From the NCBI GenBank assembly GCA_051453625.1, contig JBOZIK010000001.1, forward strand, positions 50,288,413-50,339,896: 51,484 bases of DNA, written 5' to 3'. Positions 44,300 through 51,484 of the stretch are shown here, in pieces. The translations under genes were made by a program, and so were the position numbers. This stretch comes from Welwitschia mirabilis (Eukaryota; Gnetophyta; Gnetopsida; Welwitschiales). The stretch's first letter is position 1. Every line of letters begins with the position of its first letter. The notes under the pieces are model-generated. The model saw nothing but the letters and a program-made list of their open reading frames with translations, had not been told where the DNA came from and did no database searches.

Positions 44300-45560
44300 G
44301 ACTAAGAGTTTATAAAATACTGGTGTAACATTGGTTGGAGGAGTTAAGTATTGAATGATACCAACTTTCTTAGAATCCATATTAATTCCTATTTTATAAA
44401 TATGATGTACTAAAACAATTCCACTTTTAACTAGGAATAAACTCTTTTCCCAACTTAAGTAAAGGTCATATTCTATGCATCTATCAAAGCATTTTTCAAT
44501 CTTTCTAATGTTTGATCAAACGTTTTTCCAAGGATAGAAAANNNNNNNNNNNNNNNNNNNNNNNNNNNNNNNNNNNNNNNNNNNNNNNNNNNNNNNNNNN
44601 NNNNNNNNNNNNNNNNNNNNNNNNNNNNNNNNNNNNNNNNNNNNNNNNNNNNNNNNNNNNNNNNNNNNNNNNNNNNNNNNNNNNNNNNNNNNNNNNNNNN
44701 NNNNNNNNNNNNNNNNNNNNNNNNNNNNNNNNNNNNNNNNNNNNNNNNNNNNNNNNNNNNNNNNNNNNNNNNNNNNNNNNNNNNNNNNNNNNNNNNNNNN
44801 NNNNNNNNNNNNNNNNNNNNNNNNNNNNNNNNNNNNNNNNNNNNNNNNNNNNNNNNNNNNNNNNNNNNNNNNNNNNNNNNNNNNNNNNNNNNNNNNNNNN
44901 NNNNNNNNNNNNNNNNNNNNNNNNNNNNNNNNNNNNNNNNNNNNNNNNNNNNNNNNNNNNNNNNNNNNNNNNNNNNNNNNNNNNNNNNNNNNNNNNNNNN
45001 NNNNNNNNNNNNNNNNNNNNNNNNNNNNNNNNNNNNNNNNNNNNNNNNNNNNNNNNNNNNNNNNNNNNNNNNNNNNNNNNNNNNNNNNNNNNNNNNNNNN
45101 NNNNNNNNNNNNNNNNNNNNNNNNNNNNNNNNNNNNNNNNNNNNNNNNNNNNNNNNNNNNNNNNNNNNNNNNNNNNNNNNNNNNNNNNNNNNNNNNNNNN
45201 NNNNNNNNNNNNNNNNNNNNNNNNNNNNNNNNNNNNNNNNNNNNNNNNNNNNNNNNNNNNNNNNNNNNNNNNNNNNNNNNNNNNNNNNNNNNNNNNNNNN
45301 NNNNNNNNNNNNNNNNNNNNNNNNNNNNNNNNNNNNNNNNNNNNNNTATATGATATAGTGTAAATGATTCTAGTATTTATTAACTTAATGATTTCATCTC
45401 TGATCACTTGTTTAAGTACTGGATTTAATCTTTTTTATGGTTACCTAGTAGGTTTTGCATTTTCATCAAGATAGATTTTATGCTAAATAATACAAGGAGA
45501 AATGAAAGATAAATCTCTATGAAAACAAGTGAATGCATGAAATTTGGAAGTCAAAAGGAA
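44300..45560 (-). pseudogene. Athila-like gypsy reverse transcriptase, core in gap
   Basis: The N-terminal edge (45540-45350) gives HKIYLDENAKPTR, RLNPVLKQVIRDEIIKLI and TRIIYTISY, the family's LxxGAKPxR, RRLNPxMKEVVKKE and AGIIYPISD blocks. After the 805-N gap the frame resumes as GKTFDQTLERLKN, then CIEYDLYLSWEKSLFLVKSG, IVLVHHIYKIGI and KKVGIIQYLTPPTNV, matching the region downstream of YVDD through the PPTxVKxxRSF block. The missing 805 bp fit the RT fingers/palm size, so the catalytic YIDD/YMDD cannot be checked. Stops and one frameshift. Confidence 0.85.
44542..45346. other. Assembly gap, 805 N
   Basis: Hides the catalytic core of the RT. Confidence 0.95.
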
Positions 45561-45929
45561 TATTAATGTTGAATCTTATTTAGGAAAAAGATTTTGGTTA
45601 ATGATTAAAGGTTTGTTTTAATCATTATGAAGAAAAATATAATTTAGTCCACTAGAAAGATTTTTTAGATTTAAATTAAGGTTTTTAGTTTTTAACTCAT
45701 GTAGTAAAAGATCTCCTTCAAAGTGTAAGTTCTTATTTAATAGTTGGACTTCCTTGTAATCTAAGAGTTCTATTTCTTCTTCATTCTGATCTAACAAGTC
45801 ATGCCCAAAGTTGGATGTACCAAAAGTTTCTAAGTTTTTAATTTCAAATGGATGATCATAAAGTGTCATTTTTATTTTTAAGTTTCTAATTTCAAGTGGT
45901 TTTTTTTAAATTATTGTTAAGAATTTTTA
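45561..45929 (-). pseudogene. Athila-like pol linker upstream of RT
   Basis: Open at 45618-45869: NFGHDLLDQNEEEIELLDY, then LLHELKTKNLNLNLKNLSSG and LNYIFLHND. This parallels the Athila/Tat segment before RT (acidic stretch, LELKPLPSHLKYxFL, then a PVIISSNL block; here KPLIINQNL after a stop). It marks the start of the RT module. The protease that normally precedes it is not found. Confidence 0.7.
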
Positions 45930-47560
45930 TTTTTACCTTTACCAAGAGAAAGAAAGTTGTAATTTCTAATATTTTGATGTCTTCTTCTTCCTCATCAACT
46001 CTAGTGTCATTTTGGGAGGTTGATTCTTTATAAGGAGGAGGGTTTATCTCTTGATCACTTCATGTTACAATCTTATAATCTCTTCTCATTTCACTACGGT
46101 TTGATAGAGGTTGTATTACTAATAATCCTTGTGATCTTTAATTTGCCAACATTATTTGTTGAAGGACATTTACTAAGTTTTCAATATTAGCATTTTTCTT
46201 TTCTTGTAAATTTTAAGTTTATTAATAGATTTTTGAAGTGAATCATCTTGATGTTAAAAATTTAATGGACTTAGTTGAAAATTTGAATTTTTAAAACAAT
46301 TCTTAAAAGATTGAAAATTGGTTTGGAAATTCTTTAACTTATTGTTAAAGGTTTAAAAGTTGCACTGTGAATTCATTCTAGCTTGTGATTAGTTTTGGTT
46401 TTGATTTTGGAAGTTAGAAAATTTTTAATTAAAAGCATAAACTTCCTGATGTATCTTCTCTTTGTAGGTTAGCAAATGTGGACAATCTTTAGTTATGTGA
46501 TAGTTGTCCTTATATAAGTTACATGTTGGTACAACATTCTTTTTAGTTTTTGATTTGACATCTAAAATCATTTTAATATGCTTTTCTAGAGTTGTTAAGA
46601 TTAATTAAATTTGTAAGGTTGTCTTTTGATTTGTCTATCTCTTTTTCTTATTTTATCTCTTTTAAATCTTTGAGGAATTCTCCTATAGTGTAGTTATCTT
46701 TTGATGTTATCAAAGTTTGATTTATATTCACAAGTTTCCCTAATGTTTTTCAAACATTTTCTAATGTAAGGTTCATAAGGTTTCCATCACAAAAAAAGTC
46801 TACGAGTTCTTTTGTTTAGTAATTCAACCTACTATAAAAGTAGTAAACTGGCTCTTCTCATGTAAAAGCATCTACTAGATTAGAATGAATGACAATAAAG
46901 AAGCATTCGTATGTGGAAGCATAATCTTCATTTGATTTTTGTTGAAAATTTATCACTTCTTTTTTTCTTTTCCTAATGGTTGCTTCACTAANNNNNNNNN
47001 NNNNNNNNNNNNNNNNNNNNNNNNNNNNNNNNNNNNNNNNNNNNNNNNNNNNNNNNNNNNNNNNNNNNNNNNNNNNNNNNNNNNNNNNNNNCCTAATGGT
47101 TGCTTCACTAATAAATCTTTTGGTAAATACTTCTTAAACTTGATTCTAAATTTTGAGACTCTTTTGAGGTATAGTTTTTAACCAAAGTTTTTCTCTTCCC
47201 TTTAATATCATTAAAAAAAATGACCATATATGTATGATAAATAATCCTTTTCTTTCCATTCCCAAAGGTAAAAACTAACTATTTTATGTCCACAATGTAT
47301 TGGAGAGGATCTTCATCATGTTTTTCACTAAAGATGGGGTAGGCATTTAGATTTTTAACTCAACATCATCTCATGGAGGAAAATCAAAAGGAATTTGAAT
47401 TTTGCATTTTCCATTTTATATTAGGACCAGGGGTTGAAGACCATACAACTTATTTTTGCTTTTGTGTAGAACTCAAGATCATACAATTATCTTCTTCTTT
47501 TAAATTATCTTCTACAAAGTTTTCTTTTATGGAATCAAATTTAAAAAAAAAAAGAAGAAG
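45930..47560 (-). pseudogene. Athila-like gypsy Gag (copy 2)
   Basis: From about 47310 leftwards: DEDPLQYIVDIK, then FFNDIKGKRKTLVKN (FPFSLxxKAKxWL block), VFTKRFISEATIRKRKKEVINF (FLxKYFPxxKTxxLRxEIxxF), YASTYECFF and a FYxGL-like RLNY. The CNLYKDNYHITKDC knuckle near 46500 has its second Cys changed to Tyr. After this come an Asn/Gln-rich tail and VLQQIMLAN near 46170, and an acidic DTRVDEEEEDIK end. The 100-N gap at 46992-47091 is flanked by a 20-bp identity, so the frame probably runs straight through. Confidence 0.78.
46992..47091. other. Assembly gap, 100 N, apparently spurious
   Basis: CCTAATGGTTGCTTCACTAA occurs at 46972-46991 and again at 47092-47111, on either side of exactly 100 N. 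Confidence 0.92.
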
Positions 47561-47860
47561 AAGAAATATTGTATGCACCTAGAGATTTTTTATCTGATTT
47601 AATTTCAAAGTTTACTAGTCCTTCTCTAATGTTCTCTTTTATTAGTAGTTTTTCTCTCTGATATTTCTTTCCTAGATTGACCATGTCACAGCATCCTACA
47701 AACAAAAAATAATATAAAATAAAATAAAAATAACTAATAGTCATCCTTATGGTCATGGAAACGACAAAGAGGATGATGAATATCGAAAGCAGAAATAAAA
47801 AACCAAAATTTAATAGAAAGCCAAAAGTAAAAAATAGACTGTCCTCTTTTGACAAAATTC
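47561..47860 (-). other. Leader of Athila-like element (copy 2)
   Basis: Parallels the leader of copy 1 (4100-4200) including a hairpin motif at 47739-47778. No PBS is found above it. Confidence 0.45.
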
Positions 47861-48856
47861 ACATTGTTATGGTTCATATTATCCTTTATTACTATAATCA
47901 TATATAAACTAGATAGTATTATATCCTTTTATTTGTGAAGAATGGATATCAAATTACTAGCCAGGATTCTAAAAATAATGAAGAATTTCAACTCTATGTC
48001 TTTTTGGATTGGCATTCTTCCTTGGACTTCCACCCATCCTAATAGATTCATACTTAGATTTATATCTTCTTTTCTACTGGTATAGTCTATTGAATTCCCT
48101 CTGGGAGGTAAGTGTAAAATTTCTCTTATGTCTTCTTAGGTAGTTGCTATCTATTAATTTTCCACAGTGGTTTCTAGTAAATTTTGGGTGTTGTTGGTTC
48201 TTAAATTTTTTGTAAAATTAATATATAGATTTCAAAGAATCTATATTTCAAGGTAAGCCATTCGTATTGCCCTAGCTTAGTAATTCTTTATCTAAAATTT
48301 GTTAAGTAGGAATCTAAAAGAACTTAAGTAAAATTCAATATTAAAATAACCCTACATTCTATAAAATTTTTATACTAAAGTTGAAGTTAAATAAGAAAAA
48401 ACATGTATAAAAGATAAATCCTTGTAATAGAGAATCTTATAATTAAATAAAACTTGCTTCCTAGGCATATATAACCTCATTTAGCTAGATGTAAAAGCAT
48501 TTCATGTATTAAATTCATTCAACTCTCCCCCTTAAGTGAATTTTAGCATACTCCTAAATGCTTAAAGTAGAGTATTAACTATACCTAAAGTTTTCACTCT
48601 AAGATATTCTACCATTATCAAGGAGCTCAAAAACAAGAAAATAATTAAACACAACAAAGTAAAACATAGCATCAAAGAATAAATTACTATCCCCTTCCCA
48701 CCTTAAATAGGCAAAACTCATATTTACTATTATATTTAATTCACATAATTAAGTAGTAAATAAAAAATATTATTATAAAAAAAAACACAACTATAAATTT
48801 TTGTACCTTGCTAATGTTGAAAAAAATTTGAATTTAAATTTGATAAGGTAAAAATT
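47861..48856. other. No clear gene; possible copia PPT
   Basis: The minus strand at 48519-48535 reads CACTTAAGGGGGAGAG followed by TTGAATG, the look of a copia PPT/LTR junction, but no matching LTR partner is found. A 60-codon open stretch near 48110-47935 (minus) is not recognised. Confidence 0.35.
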
Positions 48857-48929
48857 TTAAAATTTCACTAAGTTGAAGCTAACATCATAGATGTTAACAT
48901 GGTTGACATGATGTGGAGTTGACATTATG

Positions 48930-49145
48930 ATAGGGATCATTAAGAATGAAGAGGGATCATTAAGAATAACTTTAAGTAAAATGATGAGGTAATTAGAAGG
49001 CATATTGAAGTGGTAACTACTCTCTATAGAAATAGATTTGACAAGAGTCATTAAGAAATCATGATTTCTTATGAGGATCATTGAATCCATTATGAAGGAA
49101 ATCAGAAGATTTTGAAGGTGGTCATCGAGAACTTATGAGTTCTTA
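48930..49145. repeat. Repeated hairpin units (palindrome cluster)
   Basis: A perfect 20-bp palindrome TAAGAAATCATGATTTCTTA lies at 49052-49071. A related hairpin AGAACT-TATG-AGTTCT is at 49128-49143, in similar context (GTCATYRAGAA...TTCTTA), 73-76 bp away. The phrase agggatcattaagaat is repeated 20 bp apart at 48932 and 48952. Confidence 0.75.
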
Positions 49146-49299
49146 ATAAGATTTTTTGAATTATTAATATCCTCATAATAAAGGTAGGTATGAATGAAAA
49201 AAATTAGAGTCTCATGTTAGAGTTATAGAGAGAAGTTAAGGGGTAGTCACTAGAAATGAGACCTTTCTATTCCAGAAGGTAAGTTAAAAGGATTAAGAT

Positions 49300-49720
49300 T
49301 GGATTGAAATCCAATTTAAAGCTTCAACTTTGGATGAGTGTTATCTAACTTCTAGAACTTACATGTCAAGGATTATGCTTAAAATCTGATTCAAAGTTTT
49401 AACTTCATATTGGTATCAGTTGATTAGACATTTCTTTTCTTTTGATCGTTAGATGAATAAATACTTGAATTAGCTTAAAATCTAATTTAAATTTTTAACT
49501 TAGAGTTTGTATCAATAAATTATGTAACACTTATTTGAATGTAGATATTTAAAGCAAAGAAGATAAATAATTTATCATGAAATCCAATTTAAAGTTTCAA
49601 CTTCAAGTTAATGTTAGCTAAAATATTCAAGTTGTAAATGGCTAATCTAAAATCTAATCCAAACTTTTGGTCTTGGATTGGTGTTAATAACTAACTAATA
49701 TTTCTTTTCTATTGATTTTA
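49300..49720. repeat. Degenerate 70-100-bp tandem repeat
   Basis: Unit core aaatccaatttaaagtttca-act recurs at about 49309, 49380, 49478, 49580 and 49649, with a possible sixth at 49929. Spacing is irregular and divergence high. Confidence 0.65.
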
Positions 49721-50460
49721 ATTTTTAATTTATTATGGGATTCTGCTAGAAAAAAACATTAATAACTTTTATTTCTTATCTCTCCTTAAATAAAAAATAA
49801 AAGAAAATCTTTTTTGAGTTATTAGATACAGCCCAATAATTTATTTTAATTAAAAGTCATCTACAGGCTTGATGATGCAGTTTATAATAGTAAGATTCAG
49901 TGGGTTCCCATAGTGGCATATAGCTTAAAAAATCCAAATTAATCATAGATCAATCTAAAGTCCTAACTTTAAGTTAAATCTTAGTCATTTTTGGGATCCC
50001 TTAATTCCAGATCTGCTTAAAGATTGATGCTGACACTTGGCATACTTCAACTATTTGGTAAAATAGGTATGTCACTTTTATGTAATATTTTACTTTAAAA
50101 TCAAACATGTGTGCACTAAATAACTTAAGTAAATTACACTTGTCAGATAGGAGAATAATATTTATGCTATAAATTTTATTTATGCATGCTAATAATTTAC
50201 CACTCTCCACTTGAGCTTAATAATTTCTTACTTAGTTACCTTTTACTTTTTTCCTCTCTTCTTCATTAATCTCTATGACTTAAACTCCTTTTTTTCCTTC
50301 TATTTCTACCTCTTATATTAAGAAGATGAAGCATTGATTATTCAATTTAAGTTCTACACAAATAAACATGTGCATTAGCACTATAGACCCCCAGTCACCT
50401 TAAGTCTCTGTTAGGTTTGAAAATATGATAGAAAAATTTTCATAGTATGATTACAATTTG
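49721..50460. other. No gene; A+T-rich
   Basis: No domain seen on either strand. Pyrimidine-rich near 50240-50310. Confidence 0.55.
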
Positions 50461-51037
50461 ACTACTAAGGTTTTAGATGCCTTGGATTCCTTCATCACTG
50501 AGGTCAGTAAAGATCATTTTGAAAGTGGTTTTATTCCTTTAAGCATTAGTCCTTTGATTCATCACTGAGTAAGTAAGTATCTAAGGTTGAGGAGTAAAGA
50601 ATTATGTCGATAGCTCAATTATGGAAATTTAACTCATGACACTTATTTAGGTTAGTTAGTTTGATAGATATAGATGCTAGAGAAGAAATTCAATTAGCTT
50701 TAAGGTACCAACCCTATTCTAAACCTTTCTACTCTAAGTTTTAATAAGAAAATTATAGAGAGGATAATATGAAATGCTAAATCTTATTGAAACTTTTGGT
50801 TTTTCCACCCAAAGGAAATTAATATGCTAACTAAATCTATAGGTGAGAATGCATCTATTGCCCTCATGTGAGAATTCTATAGGGACAACATCAAAGCTAG
50901 GTATTCTCATAAGAAGAACAAATTTTCTAATTGCATTAAGAATTGGGTTTCCTACTTTGAGAAGTAACGTATTTAATGATTTAAGAACTATTTTCACTTT
51001 TATTTTTGCAAATGGATGTAATAATCTCCTTGCTTAA
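50460..51037 (+). pseudogene. Possible plant-transposon-protein-like fragment
   Basis: The + strand has protein-like stretches: TTKVLDALDSFITEV (about 50465-50510) and, from about 50831, ENASIALM-stop-EFYRDNI followed by NCIKNWVSYFEK. The second faintly resembles the LVREFYANL block of the putative plant transposon protein domain found near Gag in some gypsy elements. A stop replaces one residue, and the frames are not continuous. Treat as a weak suggestion. Confidence 0.25.
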
Positions 51038-51218
51038 TAAATTTTTGATCTTTATTTCAAATAAATTATCTTTTACTATTTTTACTTTATTATAGGTACA
51101 TCTATTCTACTAAAGTAAATTTAAGCTAAATAATTTATTAGATTATTAAGACCATGCAAATTGATTCTAAAATTAGGAAGTTTTCTCTTAGCTTAAATAA
51201 AATTTAATAATTTTGCAT

Positions 51219-51484
51219 TATTGTGATGCCAATTTGTAGGAATTTAATGGTATATTTTGAGTGCTTTTTCATGACTTTTATACAAGTTTAGATATAATAC
51301 TAATGATTATGGGGAACTGACAGGATGGTCACTAAAACATGTAATTCTTAGCATTTTTTGAGGTTTTTTATGATTATTTTAATACTTCATACTTTGAAAG
51401 AAGGATTTACTATGCAGAAGACTAGTTCCTCTTTGAGATTGAAGATGAAGAAGATTGTCATTCCCTCTATTATCCTCACGATAG
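51219..51484 (+). mobile_element. Start of another Athila-type LTR
   Basis: TATTGTGATGCCAATTTGTA matches the LTR starts at 16829 and 25173, and the similarity runs on to the window end, including a gtcattccctctattatcctcacgat hairpin-type motif. No PPT precedes it, so it is more likely a 5' or solo LTR than a 3' LTR. Runs off the edge. Confidence 0.75.

Larger units (their letters stand above)
42096..47860 (-). mobile_element. Athila-like gypsy element (copy 2), deleted
   Basis: Contains a 3' LTR, PPT, noncoding tail, RT edges, RT-upstream linker, Gag and leader, in the right order on the minus strand. A protease, RNase H and integrase are not seen: only about 200 bp separate the Gag tail from the RT linker, and RT is followed by noncoding sequence. 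No 5' LTR or PBS is found above 47860, so the 5' end is truncated or interrupted. Confidence 0.75.

Noticed and set aside
47541-47855. 104-codon minus-strand frame as a membrane protein gene
   Set aside because: Hydrophobicity comes from T-rich leader sequence of the Athila-like element, and the region parallels a noncoding leader in copy 1.
1-51484. Host genes, tRNA, rRNA or small RNA genes
   Set aside because: No exon-like coding blocks outside transposon proteins and no tRNA A/B-box pairs with cloverleaf potential were recognised; tRNA-like sequences here are only primer-binding sites.

Overview
This window is intergenic repeat DNA from a plant nuclear genome. It is A+T-rich, broken by 15 N-gaps, and built almost entirely of decayed, nested LTR retrotransposons. 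I found no intact host gene, tRNA, rRNA or CRISPR array. The plant assignment rests on plant-type Ty1/copia Gag (UBN2), Athila/Tat-type Ty3/gypsy Gag and RT, and primer-binding sites of the initiator tRNA-Met type (copia) and tRNA-Asp type (Athila/Tat). The species cannot be named from this sequence.

Layout. 1-2454 (-): 5' end of a SIRE/Tork-like copia element (LTR, PBS, Gag with CCHC knuckle). 2455-5720 (-): 5' end of an Athila-like gypsy element (Gag remnant, PBS, LTR), cut by the copia LTR. 5721-13611: no gene; holds a dispersed LTR-like repeat (copy A, 6574-8005), a conserved PBS-like block near 9000 and a (CT)29 microsatellite. 13612-29074 (-): a roughly 5 kb copia element split by a roughly 10.4 kb Athila-like element on the + strand (16829-27278), which inserted between the copia protease and pre-integrase segments. 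The inserted element has paired LTRs, PBS and PPT, but no recognisable pol; it carries an unknown, partly duplicated ORF. 29075-33420 (-): Tat/Ogre-like Gag and protease. 35076-40878: copy B of the dispersed repeat, split by a complete + strand copia element (35347-39886) with identical 5-bp target duplications; copy A keeps the empty site. 42096-47860 (-): Athila-like element with 3' LTR, PPT, RT edges around a gap, linker and Gag. 47861-51218: no clear gene; palindromes, degenerate tandem repeats and a weak plant-transposon-protein-like fragment. 51219-51484 (+): start of another Athila-type LTR.

History and function. Every coding region is broken by stops and frameshifts, mostly explained by C-to-T / G-to-A change, including inside the PBSs, as expected for old, methylated, silenced elements. 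The order of insertion can be read directly: Athila-like into copia at 16829, and copia into repeat B at 35347. The least explained structures are short hairpins recurring through the Athila-type LTRs and leaders, CACATG minisatellites in the LTRs, palindromes just downstream of the TATA-like box in the + strand copia LTR, and the pol-less element with its unknown ORF. I do not see a host-encoded biological system here.
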